NCBI RefSeq assembly: GCF_016464705.1
Contig: NZ_JAEHOB010000014.1
Coordinates: 124,001 to 188,000 of the forward strand
Length of the DNA stretch: 64,000 nucleotides
Origin: Qaidamihabitans albus
GTDB lineage: Bacteria; Actinomycetota; Actinomycetes; Mycobacteriales; Pseudonocardiaceae
Direction of reading: 5' to 3'
Part shown: positions 12,001 through 18,026 of the stretch, in pieces
Layout: each line of letters starts with the position of its first letter
Numbering within the stretch: position 1 is the first letter of the stretch
Translations under genes and position numbers: made by a program
The notes under the pieces: generated by a model
Told to the model about the DNA's origin: nothing
What the model saw: the letters and a program-made list of their open reading frames with translations, nothing else
Database searches by the model: none

Positions 12001-15000
12001 GCCCTGAGTTCCATGCCCTCGGCGAGGTGTTCCGCCACCGGGCGCAGCTCGGCCGGCAACGAACTGGCGTCGCCGTGCACCCGAGCACCCCGGAAGGTGG
12101 CCTTGACGGTGGGCGCGGTGCGGGTGGGCTCGGCGGTCTCCTCCGCCCCCGGTGCACTGAGCATTCCCATGATCCACATGAGTGCCGTGTCCACCGCGAG
12201 CCTGCCCACGGTGCGCCCCAGATGGTCATCGGCAGGCAGCAGCGGCGGGTGGATCACGGCCGGACCGTCCAGCCGCGCCATGCCGCCCTCCCGGCGGCCT
12301 CCCGGCAGGTCGACCCGCACCTGTGATGGATCGGTACCCTGCCGGAGCTCGATGTCGACCCGCCGTCCGTCCTCCAGCTCCACGGTCCGGCGGCCGGGTT
12401 CCCCGCGGTCCACGACATGGCCGAACCGGCGGTTCTCGGGCTGCCCGAAGTAGTCGTCCAGCACGGCGTCGAGGTCGATGGCCTCGGCCCGCTCGATCCG
12501 CCCTGTGCTGTCCCGGAACACCGCATCGGAATGCGAGCGTTCGTCGAACGTGCCGTTGGCGCCGGCAGCGGCCCACTCGCGGGTGCCCGAGCCGTCGGGC
12601 AGGTGCTGGAAGCCCCCGGCGTAGGCGCCGTCCTCCGGGTAGGCCGCACGGACCACCGCATCGACCAGTTCCCGGGACCAGCGGGCCGTGGCGGCCAGCT
12701 CGTCGCGAAGCGGGGTGGCGTGCTGCCCGAGCCACTCGTAGACCCTGCCCTCGACCCAGTGGGCGAGCTGTTCCCGGTGCACGATCGCCTCGGCCGACCG
12801 TCCGGCCGGCGACCCGGAGACCTCGTGCTGGAAGCTGTGCGTCACCTCGTGCGCCAGCACGCCGATCAGGTCGGTCAGCGCCATCCCGTCCCGAGGCCAG
12901 ACCTGGACACGCTGCGCCCCGTCGGGGTCGGTGAGCAGTTGCGCCCTGGCGGGGCCGTCCCCCGGCACGACGGTCATCCCGTCCAGCAGCTGCCGCATCC
13001 GCTTGCGCACCGCCTTGTCGTCGACGGCGATCCCGTCGGCCCGCAGCCAGGCGGCGACGACCGGCGCCGCGGCGCGGACGAGGCGGCGCAGGGTTCCCTT
13101 CCGCTCGGCGAGCTGCTTGTCGGTGCGCACACCGGCTTCCAGCGCGTCCCGCAGTGCGGGTTTCAGCGGCGTGTCGCGGATCGCACCCTGCGCGTGCAGC
13201 AACCGGGACATCGCCATCAGGTTCGGCCACGAGGCGTCCGGGTTCAGCGAGGCACGGCGCGCCGGCGCGCTCGCGCCGGTGGTGGTGGAAGTGGGCGGTG
13301 CCGGCGACCAGAGACCGATCTCCTGCGCGATCTCGGGGATGTCCTCTGTGGACATCTCGGTGCCGTTCGCCCTCATTCCTTCGACCCGCTCGGCCGCCAC
13401 GGCCTCCTGCTCGACATCGAAGTCCAGTGGTCGCGCTCCCGGACGGAACAGCATGCCAGCGGCGGCGACGGTGACCTGGAGGTCGTCCGCGAGCCCCTGC
13501 ATGAACTCGTCGGCCTCGTCCGGCCACAGCTGCGTGCGCACCATCCGCCATTCGATGCCGTGCGCGGGCCCGCCGTCGAGCAGGCCCATCTCGCGTACTG
13601 CGGCGGCGAAGACCTCCCCGGCCTGCCGGCCGCCGCGGAACACCGTGGCGAGATTGCCTCCCGCGGTGACGCTGTCGAAACCCACGACCGCACGCGTGGG
13701 ATGCGTGTAGGACTCGCTGCCGGAGCCCGCCAAGGCCACATTGCCCGGCCCGTGGTGCGAGCGGACGAGGACGCGGCGCAACGCCAGGACCGCTTCCTTT
13801 ACCACGCGCTCGGAAACGGCGGGTGGCGTGGCCACTTCCGGGGAAGGCCGGTGTGCTGTGGACTCCGTGGAGGGAGATTCGGCCGGGGAGGCCCCGGGGG
13901 CTTGCTGCGGTGTGACCAGCCTGTCAAGGGTCCTCCGCAGGTCGGCCCACACCTGTAGCCGTGAGCCGGTTCCGGGCTTGACGGCTACGCGCGGCCGCGC
14001 CTCTCCGCTGCCCGTTTCCGGGTCGAGGGCGAGCTCGACCCGGACGGTGCGGTCACCGATGCGTACCGGCAGGGTCGCGGCTTCGTCGGCCATCTCGATG
14101 CCCGGCTCCAGAACGGCGTCGTAAGGGATGTCCCTGTTCCCGGCCGGGTCGAAGAACGAGACCGCCGAGGACACGGCCCTCTCCAGCGCCGCCGCGCGCT
14201 CCGGGGCGACCTCCCCGGTCTTGGCGTAGCCGGACGCCGGCTGCTGCCGCCGCTCCAGCGCTTCGATCAGGGACTCGAGCTGGGCCCGGCGTTCCTTGCG
14301 CATCGCGGGAAGGTCGGTGAGCCCCTTGCTGGAAACCCCGTAGACGACGGGACGTCCGCGCTCCTCTGCCTCGCCCTTCCCCTTCCACGCTGACGTGTCC
14401 AGGTAGGTCTGCCCGGCAGCGAGGCCGGGATCGATGCGCAACGCGACCACGACGTTCGCGCCGTCGGGCAGGTGAACCACGATCGACGCGTCGTCCGAGT
14501 TCACGTGGAGCAGGCCCTCGTGCTGCATGTCCCCGAGTGCTGCCAGCAGCGCGGCTCGCGTGCCTTCCGTCCAGTCCGCGGTGTTCGGCAGTGTGCCGGG
14601 CCGAACGTCCAGGATCCGCCCGGACGTCTCCGCCGTCACCACCATGGCGGTTGGCTCGGTTCGACCGTCCGGTGTGTACTCGCCGGACAGCAGCAGCCGG
14701 TCGTTGAGCAGGCGGACATTCCCTTCGCCCGGCTCCCGTAAGGCATCGGTTGCCACGTCGACCGCCGCCTGCCGCAGGGTCTCGGTGGACCATCCCCGCT
14801 CGGACGGGAACCCGGCGGTGTCACCGTCGCTCCCGTCCGTGACACGCGACCTGCCCAACGCCTCCGCCTGCCGCTCGGCCAGCTCGACCGAATCCGGATC
14901 AGGTAGCTCGCTGAGGTTCAGGACCGGCTCGGTGGTGTCGCGGGAACCGGTCCCGGCGACCGTGCCGCTGGTGCTGTCGGCCTCGGATTCCGGCGACGGC

Positions 15001-17213
15001 GCGGCCATGTCCTTTCCGGCGACGGCCTGACCGTCCCCGGACACCGTGCGGTCGGCGTCCTCATGGCTCTTGCCGTTCTCGGTGTTGCCGGTGTTGCCGG
15101 CACTCCCGGCGTTCTCGGGGTGCTCGGCCGTCGGCTCCGGCGATACCTCGGCATCTCGCTCGACGGCACCGGTCTGGTCCGCCTCGGCCGCAGCCGATTC
15201 ACCCTCCTCGGAAACCGTGCTTTCGGCGCCGGCCGCGGGATCGGCAGAGTCTCCGCGATCCGGAGACGCCGGGGCTCCGGGCTCGGGTTCCTCGTTCTGG
15301 CTCCCCGCCACGGCGGTATCCGACTCGCCGCCCGCGGCGGAAGGCGCATCGAGAACCCTGCCCCTCGGCTTGCCGTGCTCCGGGTTGCCCGCGTCGGCCT
15401 CGCCGGGCGGCGAACCGATCGTCCGCCCTCCGTTGGGCTGTGCCGATGCGCCTGGCGAGGTGGACGTTCCCGTCGATGGCGGAGATGCCGAGGCAGTCGT
15501 GCCGGCCGGAGCCGTCCCCGCTCCTCCCGGCACACCGCCGGCGCCCGGCGGCGCCCCGGACAGCAGCGCCGGCGGCGCCAGCTGCGCGGCCGGGTTCGCC
15601 AGCGGGGTCAGGGCCGACAGCGCGGCCGGATCGCCGAGCGCGCCCACGCGCTCGTCCAGCTTTCCCAGCCCCATGTTGTCGGCGCCGGAGCCGATGTAGC
15701 GCTCCCACACACCTTCGAGCGCGCCGCCGAGCAGCGCGTCCCCCAGGCTCTCCCCCGCGCCGAGCTTCGCGGCGCCCGCAAGCTCGGTGTCCTCCATGCC
15801 GAGCGCGGAGGTGACCTCGGCGCCGAGGTGCTCGGCGAGTTCGGCAAAACTCTCGACACCGAGCGCGTCCTTGAAGCCGAGGTCGGGATTCAGCGCTGCC
15901 TCCACCGCGGCATTCGCCGTGAACGCCGCCGCACCCCCGGCCATGCCGGTGGCGACGTAGCCCGCCGTCGTGTTGGCCGTGCCCATGAAGGCACTCGCGG
16001 CAGCGGCCCCCACCCCCGCCTGCAACGTGGACTGCCATTGCGGCGTGTAGCCCACCCCCTGGTCCGCGGCCTGCGCCTGTGCCGCCAGCTCCGCGCCCAC
16101 GCCGAGCGCCGTGCTCGACACCGTGAAGCGGGCCACCCTGCCGCCGAGCACCGACCAGGGCGTCGCCCCGGAGGCCATGAACCGGCCCACGGCACCGGCC
16201 ACCGCCTGCTCCTTCGCGGACATCCGCGCCACCTGGGCGGCCGTCGGCGCCCTGCCGGCGAGGGCGTCGGCGAGCTGCCGCTCGACTATCCGCCTGGTGG
16301 CGCGATCGGCCCCCGCGCGGCCCAGCTGCCGGCCGAGCTCCCGCACCACCGTGTTACTCGATGCCCTGGCCGCCGCGCCGGAGAAGAGGTGGTTGGCGCC
16401 ACGCCGCACGACGCCGGCACCCGCCGCGGCGCCTCCCCTGGCCAGCGCGCCGCCCGTGGCGCCGACGCCACCTCGCGCGAGCACACCACCCGTGGTCCTG
16501 GCGGCCCCGCCGAACCCGGATACCGCCACCCGGCGCAGGCTGATCGGTATGGCGATGGACCCGGCCCGCCGGATGCCGGCCATGATGAGCTGCCGGCCGG
16601 CCCTGGTACCGAGGGTGACGACAGCGGGGACTCCGAGCAGCGAGGCCCCGTACGTGCTGATCGCGGAGTACACCAGGTGCAGCAGCTCGCCGAGCATGAG
16701 CACGAGGTTGGCGCGGTAAAGGCCCTTGGTGTAGGCGACGGCCTGCGCGAACTCACCGACACCGCCGGCGAGGTTGTTCAGCGAGCCCTGCAGGTCATCG
16801 AGTGCGGCGGTGTAATCCGCCATCGTCGACGAGAACGAGTCGGCCGACTGGCCCGACCACACCTGCTCCGCCAGGATGCGCACGGCCTCCGCCCGCGCCT
16901 CCTCATTCCAGCTGCCGACCTCCTCGGCCGCCGCCGCCCACTGCCGGGACAGTTCGGCCGCCTGCTCCTCGTCGGCACGGGGAAACTCGCCGAGCATGGC
17001 ATGCGCCATCGGGGTCAGCTTGGGGATCTGGACGCCGACTCCGATCAGCCCCGCCGCGGCGATCGGCAACCCGGGGGCCGATCCGGCCAGGAGGAATGCC
17101 TCCCAGCCGGGATCAAGCAGCCACTCGTTGATCTTGTCGATGAACTCGTCGATCTCCGCCAGGGCGTCCAGGAAGGCGTAGATGACGGGATCGCCGACCT
17201 CATACCACGACAC
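1..17213 (-). CDS. Giant multidomain T7SS effector, C-terminus outside window
   Basis: This minus frame has no stop for 5,737 codons and runs off the left edge. The GTG at 17213 follows a GGGGGAG ribosome site. Residues 1-150 are helical and WXG100-like (W119-S-G), the usual T7SS targeting part. About 160-480 is hydrophobic and Ala/Gly-rich, and 550-760 is an acidic Ser/Pro/Glu linker. In order follow: HEVTH (1455-1459, zincin-like); D1832 with E1854-A-K1856 then QQG (PD-(D/E)XK nuclease-like); HEAVH (2090-2094); a RelA/SpoT-synthetase-like core at 2400-2540 (R2406-V-K2408, E2503-L-Q, H2519); beta-rich modules; and at 4740-4990 a nucleotidyl-cyclase-like core (K4778, D4898-L-D4900, H4933-G). 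It is the last gene of an operon after YbaB-like and EspC-like genes. Known: T7SS exports WXG100-headed polymorphic toxins. Inferred: secretion and activity of these domains. It may belong with the giant 'lonely Cys' type actinobacterial proteins. Frame 9313-9017 is atypical (see nested gene). Confidence 0.9.
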   Translation of the reverse strand, partial: MSWYEVGDPVIYAFLDALAEIDEFIDKINEWLLDPGWEAFLLAGSAPGLPIAAAGLIGVGVQIPKLTPMAHAMLGEFPRADEEQAAELSRQWAAAAEEVGSWNEEARAEAVRILAEQVWSGQSADSFSSTMADYTAALDDLQGSLNNLAGGVGEFAQAVAYTKGLYRANLVLMLGELLHLVYSAISTYGASLLGVPAVVTLGTRAGRQLIMAGIRRAGSIAIPISLRRVAVSGFGGAARTTGGVLARGGVGATGGALARGGAAAGAGVVRRGANHLFSGAAARASSNTVVRELGRQLGRAGADRATRRIVERQLADALAGRAPTAAQVARMSAKEQAVAGAVGRFMASGATPWSVLGGRVARFTVSSTALGVGAELAAQAQAADQGVGYTPQWQSTLQAGVGAAAASAFMGTANTTAGYVATGMAGGAAAFTANAAVEAALNPDLGFKDALGVESFAELAEHLGAEVTSALGMEDTELAGAAKLGAGESLGDALLGGALEGVWERYIGSGADNMGLGKLDERVGALGDPAALSALTPLANPAAQLAPPALLSGAPPGAGGVPGGAGTAPAGTTASASPPSTGTSTSPGASAQPNGGRTIGSPPGEADAGNPEHGKPRGRVLDAPSAAGGESDTAVAGSQNEEPEPGAPASPDRGDSADPAAGAESTVSEEGESAAAEADQTGAVERDAEVSPEPTAEHPENAGSAGNTGNTENGKSHEDADRTVSGDGQAVAGKDMAAPSPESEADSTSGTVAGTGSRDTTEPVLNLSELPDPDSVELAERQAEALGRSRVTDGSDGDTAGFPSERGWSTETLRQAAVDVATDALREPGEGNVRLLNDRLLLSGEYTPDGRTEPTAMVVTAETSGRILDVRPGTLPNTADWTEGTRAALLAALGDMQHEGLLHVNSDDASIVVHLPDGANVVVALRIDPGLAAGQTYLDTSAWKGKGEAEERGRPVVYGVSSKGLTDLPAMRKERRAQLESLIEALERRQQPASGYAKTGEVAPERAAALERAVSSAVSFFDPAGNRDIPYDAVLEPGIEMADEAATLPVRIGDRTVRVELALDPETGSGEARPRVAVKPGTGSRLQVWADLRRTLDRLVTPQQAPGASPAESPSTESTAHRPSPEVATPPAVSERVVKEAVLALRRVLVRSHHGPGNVALAGSGSESYTHPTRAVVGFDSVTAGGNLATVFRGGRQAGEVFAAAVREMGLLDGGPAHGIEWRMVRTQLWPDEADEFMQGLADDLQVTVAAAGMLFRPGARPLDFDVEQEAVAAERVEGMRANGTEMSTEDIPEIAQEIGLWSPAPPTSTTTGASAPARRASLNPDASWPNLMAMSRLLHAQGAIRDTPLKPALRDALEAGVRTDKQLAERKGTLRRLVRAAAPVVAAWLRADGIAVDDKAVRKRMRQLLDGMTVVPGDGPARAQLLTDPDGAQRVQVWPRDGMALTDLIGVLAHEVTHSFQHEVSGSPAGRSAEAIVHREQLAHWVEGRVYEWLGQHATPLRDELAATARWSRELVDAVVRAAYPEDGAYAGGFQHLPDGSGTREWAAAGANGTFDERSHSDAVFRDSTGRIERAEAIDLDAVLDDYFGQPENRRFGHVVDRGEPGRRTVELEDGRRVDIELRQGTDPSQVRVDLPGGRREGGMARLDGPAVIHPPLLPADDHLGRTVGRLAVDTALMWIMGMLSAPGAEETAEPTRTAPTVKATFRGARVHGDASSLPAELRPVAEHLAEGMELRAAVQQDAAAATGRKVRGRASALRGVLDPGVHALDSKDWEAFEYLRRQLGEGIGELAGTQMVHDLEAELPEGHRFEQVEFPLESGVESVGASGRFDQIHREVGPDGRYVVGGRYVVVEAKGPAAGLGGRRGPGGDSRRYQQGHPRYVEAILETMAGRGGIDAVVADELWRAWAQGRLDYRYAKARVEQETSGGGTGRYGHQMPRYAGYESAVFDIGTAPQRPDPPPAPPVPARLADEVGRLTARVRADVISTALPGRDAVAAAAGVTREEAGHVLERLAAGMFELTERDVRETLDEEALDRLKPYLDDRGPRAVLYPDPETDRGRMGVRLRDGEADGEGARATSVVDLAALLVHEAVHEAGRDAHRLSHAVPEHASRRQHVVDLEERADNAVRLFLQTIASRASLPDDLADVAGTAERGGWSRALNQEVVGLLDYLPDTSDYVRNVADTTGVRPVLLAGASSPPAGGEGALSARGERTPLSGAGAADGQAGTVQDIDVLADSLRHLSAAASGFAPGFWVDRVLGVSGDAVTAEVRMLGGLRAVVDFRFGERAEVRTPALRWNGQNWVQSEPATVVLDAMPSAQRLPAFLERAFVVLDATLGRQVEHTGLPGPNQIVPDTGVPSTLEAAESRAREVADRVLDDLREVVGAVNADSGLAEGDALTLAGTENRVKSSASLARKFDAESRLAGRSIDEFLDEVHDRVRFALRLPETGYGELAAHVLTRLVRDHGYTVDTGPGNGVRNYWRAGNRYLGMHAYLRSPDGFLFELQLPTARSWDMVNRTHGDYGVVRSAHATPVERVHAFLEVLRANKEERLSATVPELTALADVPGVTEAGLVARRRDFASWASARPDIMRGYAERLVETGRTFDDELAAHGLDRSDVPGFDPEVHLGAGRNADVVLPGSAPAGHAGASGERTGDGELDRSTSGDHLGPDGREVDGEPGGGRDTAVRRGGERAADSGEQAAGGVGRDGAGHGAAERAGTAGDGPESPSGPEVGSLSPGEGPNRVAVAHAVPAQRRLPYLDEAASRITEVLREAGVFTEAGERLEAEQLNRLLLPSFRELLSTTPGTGGRTFVVTGSGGTAEIDARLVLATGPDGTGPVAGRRTNAPGRITKFATGQRRVTEPKVSSDRSVRQSYTPRFSLRRLLDPLGSIYAALGLERDPVADVTPSAMVAADRHTSSDADWSTFAGTGDEHHGSFSQYDLDLTLECEVRTDALERTVVAGADPTGEREPLLVEVYDGYDDPPPERQERFFSGAGDARRPRRWRDEAELLSASRVYGYDGSPALLAEAVRQLREIGVPERELRVGGAVRGQLIDHIAARACGASGAAAPGRPHRLLVHDSRGRPAYEVELSTTFRWDSATPLHAASATGDILHGSNSSGATSGSTARNNAWGAEPAVAGGLRWGMMLGGLRGFFSKIGSTVDIGSATRQDAFDVRPKDTYRVPGRTTVTTRRLTGSPVVAAAQSTRQLPTTVTVQVATEVAARNGLPVDPGTFLRTDDGSIDVRIVAEPPVDQHGDVVENARWGRREVPLVRGGFEPPRDPSAEGERANREHALSKGGPGINDDVTRVTGMHRFAGAVLAQLAEQGYTLARQAAGEQLSPVAARHWLAEALQEGKRIPIARRTPSGMRPAELVITAEWDPERATVLGYGASTRVTSAALGRTEVGLSSERAAARGRFWLWGKASEKFRVVTDRTSGGLRWVRYGGFRSRYLGKVTHWRVPVGLRAAIADADGIRPLDGTEVGGQIAEVKTPLDTAIDPARGGEHIGDAARAAAVDFVGSDSAALQLDTRGVLADVEPHTATAGQRGRFRVLAALHPRALLARLPALMTNGVVINAERGSAVLRWQPEHIRFAGLREPTLQGPMYRDLLGHEWQERSETAHDGTGAYREDTTLDGQDGSGDGSLGELEDVGGHGIGSVQGAYAHDVARTEDHVAGDEELQLWYGLSVVFDVEGSFRTTARDGSPSGEGSTTRRARIVKSVPGVLEAYAEAELPGEAIPDDLVRQLLDRWRTDAAKLERRELRPERALQLDRRIVAGAAYRLAVNDALAGRPLDRGLLGEVLALYEDGHSVPLDRFIAPAGDELTEIARRADPADLVVLGRLAANLVLRSDAPASLADYRLPAYAPRPGAESYALGAARVVGFHQNPSADGTEAPTPYAAVADALRQAEGHAEGLDPHQRPDTGLLDRDPDLDAVLRDVLSGDTLRGVQKSALATGGTLVLTKPVRLANGQWMLVEVRHELVPTGEAVVDRVLPGGSAQSYGDMVDTVRRDDYRTSMQGPEAEGLGAGVPAGADADFGLGPGFSAAHGGTRDTGTRSRAGRKHGFLDWPDAVRLGLPVEARYTARLTPLPGATGRVIEAVRGRAGGSTAPPIVRTVTSTGTVSVQYTEPKVAPERADPARAVWLDRLPEQLRPAFDHIGLRPLTGGVHEVATALLGKLNRTEELSLQEMLEQRAFRGRWPRLASDSRLPLPSVEAGRLRSLKLWLRLDGISEYTVLARYDSQGRHGLADEESLRETTRIGQASITERTGSVAALGREAEPNGSGSSGTGPDEDALDMVGRFRARLRAESSTGTSLETGHERGTVLEDLRGPTVRVRLRMHLTVGGSLSRHIGSLLHRPLRTETGRAEPVDVVVQLYEHEWTALQRRMEAQQATLAEQQALLERAGVSADDVRLRLRERERAAEAEPVDLQEALRQERERSGHGDPDRPWIATARAVREHYPNAAVVNVVDDEFAGALAHYDEIAGQGLDLAERVRAGLAGHSGERADVVGRRLAEAGEAFGELGRWAGRLAGALDQVRELRATREALASHLAGLEKRAEDGETRRRPRRRLARARQALDAADDQLRQARLALAALEGEQRAVLARARAGFDRLTEAAADTTALTGRNVDVPAALDPAQAPPRHDPRVLAHHLALELSHTGHMVDVLYDHTDRDGTTTRFYAGIGGAYEQARRTPPPEQVETDTTEIAGGTDGDSARTANVQPAGADPLELAGRFGVSLREQRALRRVADTHGVVFRARPSGAHGSHWWKSGALAKPEAVKMKTINELDVFLGADPRHLGLVGYFAPRMDPDAVPMELRAAVRERARQRAAEFENPENRRVVESGRYAVVDGVVVAVVESADPRAIVENTAGVGPDGEPTIRPGRYVSVEEFTRPVLIAGDLDLFDVTTVDGSPLPDETLRRILAELREAGVRVEHGPHLYWEPRTEGQLAIFESIMNRHLPGGEPLVRIAPGERTSLTHADEARSAVLVGFQRLWAGSAGGSWPDRAWVEVLLGEVFELSESGVAGLGVDVYTERVLSDMVGRGVAGVVVWFGDSPRVGVRPGLHPVERALTLVKEIVTASDPIDREGVAGLGEQERFEFFVRRELSHHAAALRWLRAYVEGLSSGRRVELPEHVRQVAEWSEDTLRGVVEFRYGDALGARWFIERAVQAVAGGHPVVEAARGGDAVEGPGEDGRRPASPERPVTPDDILPGPREPGGELAAHPSDGDQPADTAASPDVPGGGTGEGEHANRVADLGPTGLRLLGGVPMGEGLLPHMEQAARQLNAYFARHGLADRITPQELGRLLVSDWPSTASRDGLLLTFANGRVRVTLRLRAVPGSDRIVPSSVDSTQQARHALQQGTAKQGHPDGHAVGGNVPGGAKMEAGDDSVGGSAGGGRGESFDVVGVNSVDGYLSALDHRAEATPLSISTELVMGVEHGGRVGPRYTITAPEGSPDGDVVVATPPVYRHSPPASHQRPEHEWPPARRLPHVYPLEVTGRERLVAAARDLLPRYMRDDPAVLEQLETAVKTATQSRFADTARKGFRVTVVDRLRRPHELVIEADVDRRNATVVTTAVPKEPENPEGPLLLEKVGVEFNESANSAGSAVPAALGGEASPAGTAELSRQRRESASAAAVAIGVAVNRYAGWLQLTRFDDVRFTVSVGDASNTVAGQQALLWGREDAFHDYGAPVAAEAVDAEGALRRGTLVATDDVPEHPDFLSGPAATGEATWATGQAIVD
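9017..9313 (-). CDS. Small gene nested out of frame inside the giant effector ORF (possible immunity protein)
   Basis: A 98-residue protein beginning MLYYREVHPPGTPERPES and ending with TAG at 9017. ATG at 9313 has a strong ribosome site (AGGAAGGA about six bases upstream). Nearly all its codons end in G or C. Over the same bases the giant frame uses many A/T-ending codons and reads as Gly/Asp/Arg-rich low complexity, so here the small frame looks like the selected one. It lies directly after the RelA/SpoT-like domain of the effector, where polymorphic toxins usually carry their immunity gene. It has no signal peptide or membrane segment and I recognise no family. The role as immunity protein is inference from position only. 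Alternatively it is a relic of a formerly separate gene now swallowed by a fused ORF. Confidence 0.6.
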   Translation of the reverse strand: MLYYREVHPPGTPERPESVLVTESSTGPLRAIIWDRTAGRWTANPEAAATLLFDEEASERLTVVSRQRAEWAATALGTVLPSERALREMGRNPPPDRR

Positions 17214-17257
17214 CGTGCACTCCCCCGCTCAGCACCGCGCCCGTGAACCGGCTGGAC

Positions 17258-17560
17258 TCACACACCGCCGCCGAGCTCGCCGGCGGCCTCGTCGTCGGTG
17301 GCCTGGAGCATGCCGGCAGACGCGGTGACGTTGCCGCCGATCAACCGGCCGCTCTCGGCCAGATGATCCCGGTTCTCGAAGACCTCGGCGGTGTCCGGGT
17401 AGTTCGCCGCGAAAGCCCGCCCCATCTCGTCATCGCCGAAGTGCTCCAGCGACGTGATCACGCCCATGTTCGACGACACTCCGAACTGGCCGGCGACCGC
17501 CGAGATCCGGGCACCGCCGGCCACCAGGGCCGACGCTTCGACGTTGATCTCACCGCTCAT
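17258..17560 (-). CDS. EspC-like / DUF2580-type T7SS-associated protein
   Basis: A 100-residue protein starting MSGEINVEASALVAGGARI. The ATG at 17560 is chosen because GGGAGA stands about nine bases upstream; the longer frame beginning MRKSCPKG has no such support. It is small, acidic, helical, without signal peptide or cysteine, and resembles the EspC/DUF2580 family of WXG100-like ESX-secreted partners rather than a canonical WXG100, since no W-x-G is present. Its start overlaps the end of the YbaB-like gene by 11 bases, and the giant effector begins 45 bases after its stop, so the three are surely one transcript. Inference: it pairs with the WXG100-like N-terminus of the giant effector as export partner, as known for ESX heterodimers. 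Confidence 0.75.
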   Translation of the reverse strand: MSGEINVEASALVAGGARISAVAGQFGVSSNMGVITSLEHFGDDEMGRAFAANYPDTAEVFENRDHLAESGRLIGGNVTASAGMLQATDDEAAGELGGGV

Positions 17561-17966
17561 GTGTTGTCTCCCTTTCGGACAGGATTTCCGCATCGGTGCG
17601 CAGCATTCGTTCGGTGGGAGCCGGTTCGCCCGGCCGGAGCTGGGCGCGCAGGTCGTTCAGCTCCGGCGGGAGTTGGTCCTCCATGACCTCGCGCGTCTTC
17701 TCGAGTACCGTGCGGACGGCCGCCGCGTTCGCCGCGATGATCGCCCCGCGCAGCGCGTACGCGTCTGGCCGGCGGAACACCTTGGGGTCGATGTGCACGT
17801 CGACGAGCTGGCCGCGCGGTCCGACCTCGACCTTGACCGTGCGGTCGTCGGACCAGCCCACCCCGGTCAGCGACATGAGGCGTTCCTGTGTGTTCGGCAG
17901 GTTTCTCGACGCGTCCCGCAACTGCTCCATCAGCTCGGTCAGCATGGACGTGCTCGGCGGTTCCAC
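17550..17966 (-). CDS. YbaB/EbfC-family protein at head of effector operon
   Basis: A 138-residue protein. GTG at 17966 is preferred (GAGGGAGG five bases upstream); ATG at 17945 is the alternative. The core beginning around SLTGVGWSDDRTVKVEVG and the following G-Q-L-V-D-V-H-I-D stretch match the YbaB/EbfC fold, which in characterised members forms dimers that bind DNA. In actinobacterial T7SS loci YbaB-like genes are often placed before EspC-like and WXG100-headed toxin genes; what they do there is not established. Here it overlaps the EspC-like gene by 11 bases, which suggests translational coupling. It is divergent from the mycosin-like gene with only 60 bases between them, so one small promoter region serves both. 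Confidence 0.75.
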   Translation of the reverse strand: MEPPSTSMLTELMEQLRDASRNLPNTQERLMSLTGVGWSDDRTVKVEVGPRGQLVDVHIDPKVFRRPDAYALRGAIIAANAAAVRTVLEKTREVMEDQLPPELNDLRAQLRPGEPAPTERMLRTDAEILSERETTHER

Positions 17967-18026
17967 GGTTGCCTCCCTCGGTGGACGCGTCTCGACTGTT
18001 GCGTCCGGTGTGTTCAATCTCAGACC

